64,000 bases of DNA, taken from positions 3,069,459 to 3,133,458 of the forward strand of contig KL197709.1 of assembly GCA_000697665.1 (NCBI GenBank), in the 5' to 3' direction. The notes beneath the pieces are model-generated. The model had not been told where the DNA came from. It saw only the letters and a list, made by a program, of their open reading frames with translations, and ran no database searches. This document shows, in pieces, positions 11,701 through 22,843 of this stretch (positions are counted from its first letter, which is position 1; each line of letters opens with the position of its first letter). Origin of the DNA: Jaapia argillacea MUCL 33604 (lineage: Eukaryota; Basidiomycota; Agaricomycetes; Jaapiales; Jaapiaceae). Both the position numbers and the translations under genes were made by a program.

Positions 11701-13225
11701 TTGGGCAGACTGGGTGAACTCGACAAGGTTCGCATTTTGTATGGCGCAGCCCAAACCGTGTTGAATTCCCTTGAGCACGACAAGAAACTCCAGTCGCAAG
11801 GCTGGTATCAGGTGGAGGACCAGATGATTGTTGCGTATGCTCATGCTGGGAGGGCCGATATTGCCCACACTCACCGAGTCCGGATGCTCGAGCATGGCGG
11901 CACTCCTTCCGCAGACGCTTACGGCGCGTTGATCCAATGCGTGAAGGATACCACGGATGATACCCAGAATGCCATGGCCCTTTTCGAGGAGTCCCAAGTT
12001 CGTGGCGTCAATCCCAATACCTTCCTTTACAATACTATCATATCCAAACTCGCCAAGGCGCGCAAGGCCGACTACGCCATTGAACTCTTCCAGCAAATGA
12101 AGATTACCGGTCACCGACCCACATCTGTGACCTACGGTGCCGTGATTGCAGCCTGCTGCCGTGTGGGAGACGCTCACTCTGCAGACCAACTCTTCATCGA
12201 GATGACCTCTCAGGGTAACTTCCGTCCCCGAGTTCCTCCTTATAATACCATGATCCAACTCTACGTGCATACCAAGCCTGATCGGGAGCGCGCATTGCAC
12301 TATTACAATGCTCTCTTGGATGCTCGAATTCAACCCTCGGCTCACACTTACAAGGTCTGTCCTTCGTTGTTCCGTTTGCCCGGCTATGTACTGACCGCTA
12401 CCCCACAGCTGCTCCTTGATGCCTATGGGACCATCGAGCCTGTCGATATTCAGGCGATGGAGCAGGTCTTTGCCCAGCTGACCACGGATAAGAATGTCAC
12501 CGTCAATGGCACACACTGGGCGGCCCTCATCAATGCCACGGGCTGCGTACAGAAAGACCTCGACAAGGCCGTTGCAATTTTCGAGTCCGTTGCAACCCAC
12601 CCATCAACGTTAGCCTCCCGCTCTGTCCTGCCTGACGCCATCGTCTACGAGTCCCTGATCAATGTGTTTGTGACATTGCGTCGGCCTGACCTCATCCCCC
12701 CATATATCGAACGTTTACGGGCTTCTGGAATCCATATGACGGCCTACATCGCCAACCTATTAATCAAGGGCTATGCTGCATCTGGTGATCTTGAGCAAGC
12801 TCGCTCCGTCTTTGAGGGCTTGCTCGACCCCCCTGAAGGCATTGCTGCTCCCAACAACCACTTGTCGCACGGTTCTGGGTCGAGTGGTTCCGTGCCTACC
12901 AATGCACCCGTCTACCGCGAGGTACGTTCGATCGTAGCCCATTAAGTCCCGTGATGACTAACCGCCTGATTTAGCCGTCGACATGGGAAGCTATGGTCCG
13001 CGCAGAGTTAGGAAATGGTGAACGCGATCGTGCCGTTGCGCTTCTAGACCGGCTGCAAGCCAGGTGAGCGTCATGTTCATTGCTCGGATTCACAGTCTAA
13101 TGCATCCATCCAGGAAATTCCCTCCTGCCGTCTACAACCGTATCAGTGGCATCATGCTCGATGATTCGGTATCACCCTGGCCTTCAACGGATTCTTCAAC
13201 GGTCGCATCATCAGAACTTCCATGA
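8742..13225 (+). CDS. Large pentatricopeptide-repeat (PPR) protein, probably mitochondrial
   Basis: The first exon starts MLPKVANHILHHTARAAA, rich in Ala, Arg and His without acids, like a mitochondrial presequence. An intron at about 9005-9058 joins it to the main exon. The body of about 1,350 residues is built of helical 35-residue PPR units. Examples are IYSNLIRSCANHANLDAAIS (near 9980), VYANLISAFTNAKDLKGAK, FLYNTIISKLAKARKADYAI and VTYGAVIAACCRVGDAHSAD, with two clusters (9600-10600 and 11800-12800). PPR proteins bind organellar RNA and govern its processing or translation. Which transcript is served cannot be told. The 54-nt segment 12355-12408 has a GT..AG form, interrupts a repeat and contains no stop, so it is best read as an intron. 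Two further introns near 12921-12974 and 13061-13113 lead to a short last exon ending in SSELP and TGA at 13223. It is tail-to-tail with the PDI gene. Confidence 0.88.
12355..12408 (+). other. 54-nt stop-free, in-frame intron inside the PPR gene
   Basis: The segment begins GTCTGTCC and ends CCCCACAG, with a plausible branch site (TACTGACC) 19 nt before the acceptor. Its length is divisible by three and it has no stop in frame. The encoded stretch (VCPSLFRLPGYVLTATPQ) would break a PPR helix between HTYK and LLLDAYG. Splicing restores the normal repeat spacing, so intron is the better reading. Confidence 0.75.
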
Positions 13226-13423
13226 TTCTCGTGCATCTCGGCACCCTTACGCTCTTTTAGTCGATGACGCTATCAGGAACTTTACGCCCTTGCAGTAGTT
13301 ATGGTAGACATTCACGCTGGCATCGCCATTAGATATCCCACTGTATATTATATTACACAGCGCTTGTATTTTAGATATATATAGCATCAACGAGTTGTTC
13401 GTAGTAGATGGTGTAACCCCAGG

Positions 13424-15523
13424 TCAATCCAATCTGTGCGACTTTCGCATAGAGGGATCACGAGAAAAGTCTCGTACATCTGAAAAGTCATCTGAGAAGA
13501 GGCGCTTCATCAACAAGATGAAGAGGACGAGCGCGACGAGGGCGAAACCACCAGTGCGCCAAGGATGGGCAATCACGTAGACCTCGACACCCGTCAACAT
13601 GTCATTGAGATACTGGAAGGAGTGGTGAGAGGAATTCGTGAAGAGGATGGTGAAGAGCGTACCCGAGCGAGACGCTCAACAAAGTTCTCTGAATGTCTGC
13701 CTGATATTTTACGTGTGCGAATACCGTCGATGGCAGAAAACACGCTGTCTGAAGTCAGTTGAATTTTTTGGCCCGACTGGTCAACGTCCCAGTACAAGAG
13801 TTTCTGGAAAGGACGGGATGAGGATGAGGAGGTCAAGAGACGACACCGACACTAACCTGATGATCAGAAATGACGATACTCAAGTTCTCCTCGCTGCTCT
13901 TGACGCCATACATACTCTTCAGCCACTTTTGCCATTTCTCCGAATCCATCCAAGTAAACACGACACTCCTCTCCTCCCTGCCATCCGCGCCTTTCCTCAA
14001 CCTCCACATCCTGCCAATCTCTTCGATGGAAGGCACGACCTCGTCTTTCAAGGAATTGGGTAGGGCGACGATAACGACCAAGGGGTTATGTGGTGCGTTC
14101 ATGACTGTTTGGAAGGTGTCCGAGCTTAATTCTAGACTTGTTGGGAGGCGGTTTGCCAAGAGCCATTCGCGGATGCCTTCTTTGACGTTGATGTCGCGGG
14201 CTGCGGTTGGACGGTAGATTGCGGCAGGTGTCGAGTCGTCGTGGTCCTTGATGGAGAGAAGAACTGGAGAGGAAGAGGGAGGGATGTTGAAGTGAGTGAA
14301 GAAGGATGGGGAGGTTGAGGTATAGATTGGGGGAGAGCCAAAGAGGATCGATGAGGCTTGGGTTACTTGGTTCTGTTGGATATAAGCAAGGGCATGACAT
14401 AGGAGGGAACAGGACTCACGACGACGTAAGAGTCGGATGAAGAATGTAGGAGTAGGTAAAAGACAGAGCTTTGCATGAGAGTGCGAGAATAATCTTCGAA
14501 AGAGAGTTCTTGGATCCCACTAGCAAACATCATAAATTCTGATCTTTCAAGCAAACAACAAAACTCACGGAGAAGCAGCCCTCTCCGCAAACGCCTTCAT
14601 TAGATCCAACTTTCTGCCGCCTGTATACTCGGTCTTGACACCGGGTTTGGTATAAAAGTTGAGCATTGGGTAGCCTTGGATGTCCTCCTGCTTGCAGAGG
14701 GCTGGATGGTCGTCACAGTTGACTTCTGCGATGGTGAGTTTGTTCTGCATTGCGGCGGCTAATTGGACCCAAGTTGGGGCAAGTTTCTTGCAGTGTCCAC
14801 ACCTGTGCTAGATTGGATACTATGACGGCTAGTAGAGGCGAGGGAGCGCACCATGGAGCGAAGAACTTGATGAAGATAGGACCTTGGGCAACAACTTGAG
14901 GGAAGCTGGTTTCGTCCAAAACCAAGACAGTGCCGGAGGGATTGACAATGGCAGGAGGAACGGGTTCTTCCTCGCGGGGATTCTCTTGAATGACGGGAGG
15001 AGGAGTGGAGGGCTCAGCATGTTTGGCAAGGTATGCTGTCAACTGTTCGAAACTCCTCGGCTTCTTGTAAGTCTCTACATACTCGCCATTCCTGTACAAG
15101 TTCATTTGTGGATAGCCATCGACTCCATTATCTTTGCACAGATCTACAGCAGAAAAGGTGAGTAATAGAGCAGGTTGAAGGAGACGGCCACGTACCACCG
15201 TGGACAGCACAGTTGACCTGGGCGAGATGGATGCCGGGGTCGGGAGACTGTTTGTTGTCTTGGTCCAACTTTTGCCATGTGGGGGCAAAGTTACGACAGT
15301 GACCACAGTATGGAGAGAAATGTTCGACAAACCTGGATCACGAGTGTTCAGCAGTCAAACAAAGGGCAAGGGAGTGATGACTGACCAGACGCCTGTTGCG
15401 ATGGTGTCCTTGAATGTTTCGGGGGTGAGCACAAGAAGTTCGGCGGATTCGACGGGGGCGGACAAGGCCAGCGAGGATATTAACAGAGCAAACGGCAGCT
15501 TCAGCAACGACGACACCCGCATC
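13424..15523 (-). CDS. Transmembrane protein disulfide isomerase (EPS1/TMX type)
   Basis: This is an ER thiol oxidoreductase that forms or rearranges disulfides in secretory proteins. The start at 15523 gives a clear signal peptide (RVSSLLKLPFALLISSLALS) followed by the first thioredoxin domain with active site SPYCGHC (after an intron). The second thioredoxin domain has a WCGHCKKLAP site split by an intron near 14790-14850, with NCDDHPALCKQEDIQGYPML as its cis-Pro loop. Redox-inactive thioredoxin-like regions follow. The last exon, reached by removing a 50-nt intron at about 13609-13659, carries a hydrophobic segment (GGFALVALVLFILLM), then a basic cytosolic tail (KRLF) of about 27 residues ending HRLD. 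There is no KDEL, and the membrane anchor explains its absence. The protein is about 560 aa. Its start is 136 bp from CGI121. Confidence 0.88.
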
Positions 15524-15659
15524 CTGGTTCAAGAAATGGTGAATAATATCAAGACTGGCGCAGTAGTGACACGCTACCACAGCATGAGCACGTGACACAT
15601 GCATTATCTAACCACATAAAAGATACTTGCAATGAAATATTCAACGCAATATCCTGGTC
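15524..15659. promoter_or_regulatory. 136-bp shared promoter of the PDI gene and CGI121
   Basis: This is the gap between the two divergent start codons. No clear TATA element is seen. It must serve both genes unless one of the start calls is wrong. Confidence 0.45.
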
Positions 15660-16422
15660 ATGGATAGCTATCAGCTCCCCCAGTTCAACCGCGATATCCA
15701 CATTGCCCTCCTCAAAAATGTATCCAATGCGTCGCAAATCCGTTCTCGAATCATCATCGCAGCGAGTATTCCCAGTCCACAGGGAGACGCAGAACGCGAG
15801 GCCATAAACTTTGCTTTCATCGACCCTCGTCTCGTTCGTCGACTCCTCTCCTAGACCATCCATGCATTTGACTGAGATCTGTCGCCCCGCTTGTCGGTGA
15901 AGCTTACCAGTGCCTTGCACATCAAGACCGCCATCTACCAAGCCCTGTTGAACGAACATCAGGCTTCCTTGCGTACCAAGAGCGTTCATTCTGAGATTCT
16001 ATGGGCGTTGAACCCCAACAACAACGTATGACTTATTGCTTCTTTCCTTTTCCTCCCTTGACTGGTTCTCCCAGATCACCGAAGCCATCAGACGCTTTGG
16101 TGTCTCCGACTCGTGCACATCCCTTCTCATAGTCCGTATATCTTCCCCTGATCTGAACGACGTCGAAGCCAAGATCAAATCTATCGTATCTGGCGATATC
16201 GTCCCCCTATCTCAGCTAGAGACACTGACAGACTGGGCGACCATTAAAAAGGTTCACCTTGTCCACACTTCAACCTCAACCCCTCTGACCTTAGTTCCCC
16301 AGTACTACAAGCTAAATGGGGAGCCTGTCCTGGAGGAGGTCGCAGGGGATACTCAACGAGAACGGGCCGTGTTGGACAACATTGTCGTAAGCTCTGTAGC
16401 AATGAAGACCGTGATGCAATGA
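15660..16422 (+). CDS. CGI121: CGI121/TPRKB-type subunit of the KEOPS complex
   Basis: KEOPS makes the t6A modification at position 37 of ANN-decoding tRNAs. Cgi121 binds Bud32 and holds the tRNA 3' end. The start MDSYQLPQF and the block INFAFIDPRL match the yeast protein's PQFPD and FAFIDPRLV. Exon 2 reads TSALHIKTAIYQALLNEHQ, then SVHSEILWALNPNNN. After a second intron at about 16026-16074, exon 3 begins ITEAIRRFGVSDSCTSLLIV, which are the family's strongest motifs. To keep frame, the first intron must use donor GTTCGT and acceptor GAAG (about 15832-15901), slightly atypical sites. The protein is about 220 aa against 181 in yeast. Confidence 0.88.
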
Positions 16423-16608
16423 AAACCCACTATAAAAATGTATACTATCCCGTGATTGTATCGATAGCTAGAGCGTCTCATCTGCTTGATGTACAACGCT
16501 GAAGATGCGGTATCCAACAAGCTTGAGCAACCCTTGAGATTTCCGAATCCACGTCCGAGACTTGACCTCAGATCGGAACAGGAAGTCCGACGCATCTCAC
16601 CACCCAAA

Positions 16609-17612
16609 ATGAACTCCATCCTCCGTTCAACGCGACGCTCTCCCTCCTCCCTCCTTTCTCCCATTTCACGGACTGTTACCGCTACCAACCTCGTACAGCT
16701 CCAACTTCAACGCCAAATCCACGCTTCAAGAAGATGTTACTCCTCGCATGAGACACCAAGCGGGGAACGGGATAGGGCTGCTGTCGGTGTACGTCCCTAC
16801 ATTCCTCGCTCTAATCGTTCACGTTTCTATTAACTGACATTTGGTCGTGCTTTCAAGGTGTTCACCCCGAAAGCAGCAGCGCTCTTCATCCTAGCAGGAG
16901 CAGGCCTCTTTTTCTACTTCCGTTACGAAAAGGAGAAACTCCTAGAACAACGTCGTACGTTCTTCCCCCTCTCCCATCCACCCACCTCACCTCAACCTCC
17001 CCCTAGAAAAAGAACTAGAAGCAACCTCCTACGGCCGTCCCCAAGTTGGCGGCCCTTTCAGCTTAACAACCCACGACAACAAACCTTTCACCGAAAAGGA
17101 CCTCTTGGGAAAATGGAGTCTAGTCTATTTCGGATTCACAAACTGTCCAGATATATGTCCCGCAGAGCTCGATAAGATGACAGAGGTCGTTTCAGCCATA
17201 GGCACGTCCCACATCCCTCCCTCACACCAGCAAGCTCATCTCATCTTCACTCATAGAATCCAAACACGGCTCCGTAGTCCTCCCCGTCTTCATCTCCGTC
17301 GACCCAGCGCGTGACCCTCCCTCCCAAATCTCAACCTACCTAACCGACTTCCATCCCCGCTTCATCGGTCTCACAGGGTCTTACCCAGCTATCAAAGCAG
17401 TCTGTCGCGCCTACCGAGTCTATTTCTCTACCCCACCCGAAGCTAAGCCCACAGACGATTATTTGGTTGATCATAGCATATTTGTCTATTTGATGAACCC
17501 AGAGGGAGAGTTTGTGGAGGCTTTTGGGCAGGTCAGTACGGCCGAGGAAGTTGTGGAGAGGTTCGAGAAGGAGGTGGGACTTTGGGAGGGGAAGACGGGG
17601 AAGAAGGTCTAG
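16609..17612 (+). CDS. SCO1: SCO1-type mitochondrial copper chaperone for cytochrome c oxidase
   Basis: It delivers copper to the CuA centre of Cox2 in the intermembrane space. The N-terminus is a classic presequence ([20 protein letters not shown], with many Arg and Ser), followed by [12 protein letters not shown], which may hold the cleavage site. After an intron comes one membrane segment ([16 protein letters not shown]), then the thioredoxin-fold domain. It carries [20 protein letters not shown] with the copper-binding CxxxC, a segment [13 protein letters not shown], and the third ligand His in [12 protein letters not shown]. Introns lie near 16790-16857, 16957-17007 and 17203-17258. The protein is about 280 aa, normal for the family. 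It ends 191 bp from the convergent NDUFB7 stop. Confidence 0.95.
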
Positions 17613-17802
17613 GTAGTGTGTTGAGGGCATGTGGTTCATCGGTCTTGAGTTGGCGTTGAGAATGGGGCTGCATAAAATCTCACCACTCCGTTATTGTATA
17701 CATAATTATTGCTGGACGGTATCCATTGCGCGCCAGAGTAAATTGGGAGACACCTCCATGGTATTGTGTCTCCATCACCGAATCATCTACAACGCCCGTA
17801 CT

Positions 17803-18217
17803 CTACTCTTCATCCTGCAGAGCTGCGATCTTCTTCTTGGACAGCGCCTTCATCCTCCGCACGTAGCTAAAACAACCTCGTGTCAAAAACGTTCTCGATA
17901 CACGTCGCAACACTTACTCGTCGTATTGACACCTGTCCACGAATCAATCAGCAACGAATTGATACCAGACAAGACATATCACTCACTTCTCATATGCATG
18001 TCGCTCGGTCCCGCATTCCCAAGGCATATAATTCTTATCCTTCCGGCAGATATTCAACGGAATGACGAGCCTGTTCCTCCCGCACCATGGCAATCAGCAT
18101 CCCGCTCCTTGCGCACGCAAACGACAAGATAACTCACGCAGAACAGCCATCCCTCCACGCGAGAGGAACCTTGTTGGCCTTGAGTTCGGTTTGCGACGCT
18201 GTTGTCGACGACGGCAT
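17803..18217 (-). CDS. NDUFB7 (B18) subunit of mitochondrial complex I
   Basis: This four-exon gene is easy to miss because no exon exceeds 84 nt. By my splice model the exons are 18138-18217, 17987-18070, 17918-17932 (15 nt) and 17803-17866, totalling 243 nt for 80 aa. The phases fit at all three junctions. The protein reads MPSSTTASQTELKANKVPLA.., then WRDGCSALVIPLNIC, NYMPWECGTERHAYEKCQ and YDDYVRRMKALSKKK. The cysteine pattern C-x9-C-x10-C-x9-C, with the ERHxYEKC motif and a basic helical tail, is that of NDUFB7, a CHCH-fold accessory subunit imported by the Mia40 route into the intermembrane space. An upstream in-frame ATG at 18343 exists but would add residues unlike the family. It is 154 bp downstream of the RPN10 stop. 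Confidence 0.88.
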
Positions 18218-18370
18218 GGTTGAGAGCGAAAGTGCAAGTTCAAGCTCCGAATACAGACGATACCCCCGGGAAACGAGGTTAGGGTCCTCCAAAAACATAC
18301 AAAAACATATGGAAATGTGGTGAATGATATTGCAACAAAACACAAATGCATGGGTATTCTACCAAATCTT

Positions 18371-19600
18371 CTACTTCTTCTCCTCCTCTTGTTGTGCTTG
18401 CATACTCATCTCGATTGCACGAGCGATGGCCTCTTCTTCACTCATCTCCTCATCACCATCACCTTCATGTTCGTCCATCTCCACATCCTCCTCTTCTTCC
18501 GACATGGCCAGAGCCTGCTTCAGCATTGCCTCCTCTTCGTCATCCGTCGCCTCTGCGGGTACTGTCGACGCAGCAGCAGGAGCGGGAATCGGTGCCGACG
18601 ACGTAGATGTGGCCGCGGGTTCTTGAGTTCGTGCAGCTGCCGCTGCCTCTGCTGCCTGTCGCGCCTGTTCTTCTTCCATAGACATGCGGAGAGCCTGAAT
18701 TTATGCTCTCAGCGATACGGTTTTGGGAAAGAACACCATTACGCACCATAGCCAACTCTGGATCCAGGGTAGGATCCACACCAAACTCAAACTGACCACC
18801 GCCAGCACCTGACCCTTCTCCTCCACCAATAGGGACGTCTTCCATACCTTCTGGTAGTCCCCGGTCGGCGGCAAGGATGGCTGATGAGATAACTGCGTCC
18901 GACAGTAAATGAGTGCCCGCGGGCACCGACACCAGATGTCTAGAAAGGACACAAATGCAGATGAGTATACGACGCGAATAGAATCTAAGAAGCGGAACCA
19001 GGACGCGGATAAGCACTCACGAATTATCGCCACTCGTCACACTCTCGACAAAAGTCCTCAACACACTTTTCTCTCCTTCCTCAATCCCATCACCAAACGC
19101 AACAACATCAACAGCCACGTTGTTCTTCTTCAGCTTCTTCGCCAGCTTTACCATACTCTTCTCATCCGCTCCCTGCCCTTCCAACGGCGACCCCACAAAT
19201 ACAATTATCCGTTGTCGGAGATTCTTGTTTTGTCTGTGCTTCAGAGCTAGTTGCGCAATGTTGATGGCGGTAGGGATGTCTGATGACCCGGCAATCCTTT
19301 GTGAAGCGGAATGGATGCCTTGAAGGATTTGGCCAACATCCTTTGAATGTGTTACCAGGACTTCTGGTCTACGGGTGGCACCTACATCAACCTCAGCCAT
19401 TCTAACGAAAACACAGCGACGACATACCCTTTCCCAGCCATAGTCATAAGCCCTACCGTATTCTCGGGATTCGAGTCGATCTTGGTCTGAAACACAGTAT
19501 TGACGGCGTCAGATTGAGCGTCAAACCGCGTAGGCTGATAGTCGCCATTCCGCATAAACTCGGAATTGTCGATAATCATCATGGTAGCTTCGAGAGGCAT
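18371..19600 (-). CDS. RPN10: RPN10/S5a, ubiquitin receptor of the 26S proteasome
   Basis: It binds polyubiquitin and docks at the base-lid junction of the proteasome. The N-terminal von Willebrand A domain opens [20 protein letters not shown] and continues [19 protein letters not shown]. After a 50-nt intron it reads [19 protein letters not shown], then [12 protein letters not shown] and [10 protein letters not shown]. The C-terminal part has three ubiquitin-interacting motifs: [15 protein letters not shown] (across an intron near 18695-18746), [16 protein letters not shown] and [16 protein letters not shown]. They are separated by Ala/Pro-rich linkers. It ends in EEEKK. The protein is about 370 aa, like S5a, and longer than the single-UIM yeast form. 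Confidence 0.95.
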
Positions 19601-19798
19601 TTTGGAGAATTTGGAGGTTGGCGGAGGAGGTTGTGGACAGGCTGTATGACGCGTCGCGTGCTGTTGTATGCAGTTTGGCTGAGATGTGGCTGTGTAATTC
19701 CAATCAGCAGCAGAATTGCTGCAGAAATATGTGCTATATTATACTCTACACGAAACCCTTTGAAATTCTATGTGCGGAGACTATCCTCCGACCCAAGA

Positions 19799-22700
19799 TC
19801 AGACATTGTATTTCAGCTTCCTATCCCCGACCTGCCGTCGAATCTCCTCCAGGTCCATCTTCCTATCTAAAGCGCCCGCTGCATCCCCCACCAACTCCTG
19901 CCCTTGAAATGCCGCTATCCACGAATACAACGTAAACCCACGCCTCGGGATACCAAAAGGGAGTTTTGGAACGAAAAGTCCACCAATGCAACCAATAACG
20001 AGCACAAAAATAAGGACAATGCATAATTGGTAATCCACGATGGACGCAGAGGCCAGAGTCAAGTCCGTGTAGGAGTGAGCAACCACCGCGCCACTTCCCG
20101 CAAGGAAAGGGAGGACATTCGCGGCGTCGGCATGTGCCCTTGCATCTGCGAAGTGGGAAGCAGAGAGCTCGGTATATCCGTTGGGTCCTGCGCCGTCCGT
20201 GAAGGATACTAACTGTAGCAGAGTATCGGAACAGCTTAGAGCATGCCAGAGGCAAAATAAGCGTACCGTTGGGTTCGGAACATACCAAATGTCTCTCCCA
20301 TTATCCTATTACCCCGCACAGCTAATCAGTATCGGTTCGTCCAGGATGAGCAAACTTCGTGTCACATACCTTTATCATTTGGTTGACACTATTATCGTGC
20401 GCAACAGCGTACGCCGGCCAGCGGTTAGTCGACGACAATGTTCTAGTCACGCCTTGTATTATCTTGCCCAGCATCTTCTGTCCTTTCGAATGTTCGGTCG
20501 AGATCGTGTTTCCTTTCTCCACGATTCGTGTCGACATTGGCAAACCAATGGACGAATTGAAAGTCTCCACTATCCAGGGTTCGTATAGACTTAGGCAAAC
20601 AGCTGCGTCGTAACCAACGTTTGTAGGCCTTCCTAAAGCATCCAGCACCGTGACATTGTTGATGACGGGGTAGTGGCCTACGGGGGTATAGGACGAATTC
20701 AGTCGGACAAGTACGACTTCCAGGTATGTCCATCCATTTCCGTCCGAGCCTAAGGAATACAATGAGCAGCGAAACGACATGGTAACGTACAAAGTTCGAT
20801 ACCATGATTGGCGAAACCATCGCTGAAGAAACTATGTGCGACTCCGTTACTGTAGAATTTCGCTGGCGAGGGAGGATAAGCGTCGTTGCAGAGATAGATC
20901 GGACTCGAGCATACCTCCAGAGTATAGATTGCTGGCAGCCACCCCGGCCGGCAATGAATCGTTTGTGCTCAGAAAGGCGGATGGGTTGAACGGAGTGTTG
21001 ACAATCGCTGGAGGGACCAGCGAGAATGAAGTGAATAATGTCTTCACAAAATCGCGAGGGATGAACACATATGTGAGGGAGTCGGTGGAGTAAGGGACCC
21101 TGATAACAAAATATTAGACGACACGAAAGGAAGATGGGTGAGGTTGCAAACTAACAAATTAAGTGTGGGATCTGAGAGCTTCTCGCAATGAATTCGGATT
21201 CCCCAACGAGGATACCTTTCTCAGGAGAAATTATCGGCATGATTAGAAAGTTGGGAGCAGAAAGTCGACTTACATACCTCAATAGCACTCCTGGCTGCTG
21301 TGCTCCTTGATTCTGCTCAGCCATCAAATCACTATCCGTCATACCAGTTTGCGTTCCATTGAGATCAAAAGTCCCCAAGCCGTGTCCTCCAGGCATGAGT
21401 TGAGATAATAAAGGCTCCGCAAAGTAGACGGTGTCGTTCCCATATTGAAACGTGACAGGGCGGGCTTGTTCAGTTCCAGAGGCAAAGGGTGCTAGGGTCC
21501 AAGTGCGAACAAAGTCCTATAGACAAGCCGTAAGTTTCAGTAACAAAACTTTGTTGTAAGGAGTTGTGTACCCACTGCAAAAGCCAACATTTGAGATGAA
21601 GCTTTCGCGACATCCTGGTCTGACAAGTCACCCACAACCGAGACTTCCCTGTATTGCGTCGTTTGGTGCTGCAACAGCAAGTGAATACTTGACTAACGTT
21701 CACAGGATCACAAAACCCTACCTCTATTCGAGTGGTGATATTGACTATTCTGGCGAAGATGAACGGCAGCATCCCTCCAAAAATCATGGTTATCAGGAAA
21801 AACAAGACGACGAGGATCCAAGGCCGGTCGCTGTCAAGGGATGAGGCAACGAAGGGCGAGAAAGAATAAGGAATACGCACTCGTACGACCGTCGCACGTT
21901 GCGCTTGATACCGAGATAGCGAATACGATTCCAAATAACGCTGATAGCTACCCAGGCACTCGTGGAGCTGCGCGACATAACCTCAAGATCCTTTATTCGG
22001 AGGCCGCCGGTTCCACCTTCCTCGCTATGGTGAATGATCGTAGCCCATGCTTGCAATAAACCAGTCAACACGACTGAACAACTGGAGGAGAGTCGGCTCA
22101 CCTGCGGCCTCTATCATCTTCTGCGTCAAGAGGAGTAAGTTGAAACTAAGCACGAGCCCAACGCCCCCACACCCAGCGCCTACTAACACACGGGCCCAAA
22201 ACAAAGACCGATTCTGAGCGATACGAGCAACGAGGTGCAATACCCCGTAGGCGGCTAGACACAGAATGGCATGGAGAATGACTAGCTTTCGATCGGGTTC
22301 CTCAAAGGCACCCATCCGGGTTTGTTTGGGTGGTGGGTCCGAGTCCGCGGTCAAAGCTGGCGTCGATGCTGAAGAGTTTGGTGTGCGGTCCTTCTGCGGC
22401 AGTGGAGGGGGGTTCTCTGCACTCTTCTGGTCATCCTCTCCAACTGGGAGCAAAGAAAGGTACTCATGGCCAGAATCTGAGAATGAGGGATATGACAACC
22501 AAGGTGTGGGGTAATCTGGTGTGGCGGGAGTGGCGGGAGTCCAGGGACCCGTTGCTACATTTCTGCGCTTGGCGGTAGGCGCTCTGGGGCCATATGTCAA
22601 GGAAGTCGGCCTGCGAATCTTCTCAGGTGTACTAGACGATGAAGACGGTGGTCCCGGACGGATAGAAGTCGGGAAAGCTGCAATAGAGCCATCTGAGTGA

Positions 22701-22843
22701 GGATCATTATCGGAGTTGAGAGGCACGGGAATCCAAGGGTCGGGGGATAGTCCGGGCGGTGATTGGAGTGATGTTTGGTGAGGCCGATCTGGGGAGCGGA
22801 GGCTTTCAGGAGACCAAGGCAGGAGGGTATGGGACTCTGACAT
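19799..22843 (-). CDS. Conserved-looking multi-pass membrane protein, function unknown
   Basis: The first exon (22843 down to about 22100) encodes about 220 Pro/Ser/Thr-rich, probably cytosolic residues, then two hydrophobic segments (LVILHAILCLAAYGVLHLVA and FWARVLVGAGCGGVGLVLSF). Later exons give a helix-rich link (GGLRIKDLEVMSRSSTSAWV), a third segment (ILVVLFFLITMIFGGMLPFI) and a large, presumably extracytosolic region containing NDTVYFAEPLL, GHGLGTFDLNGTQTG and many possible N-glycosylation sites. The last exon gives a fourth segment (CIVLIFVLVIGCIGGLFVP), then a cytosolic tail with KLPFGIPRRGFTLYSWIAAF. At least nine introns are needed. I do not recognise a named family. The layout suggests a lineage-conserved plasma-membrane or vacuolar protein. 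Confidence 0.72.

Noticed and set aside
11530-12600. 356-codon open frame on the minus strand opposite the PPR gene
   Set aside because: It lies antisense to a well-supported coding exon and reflects codon bias of the sense strand. No domain or start context supports it.
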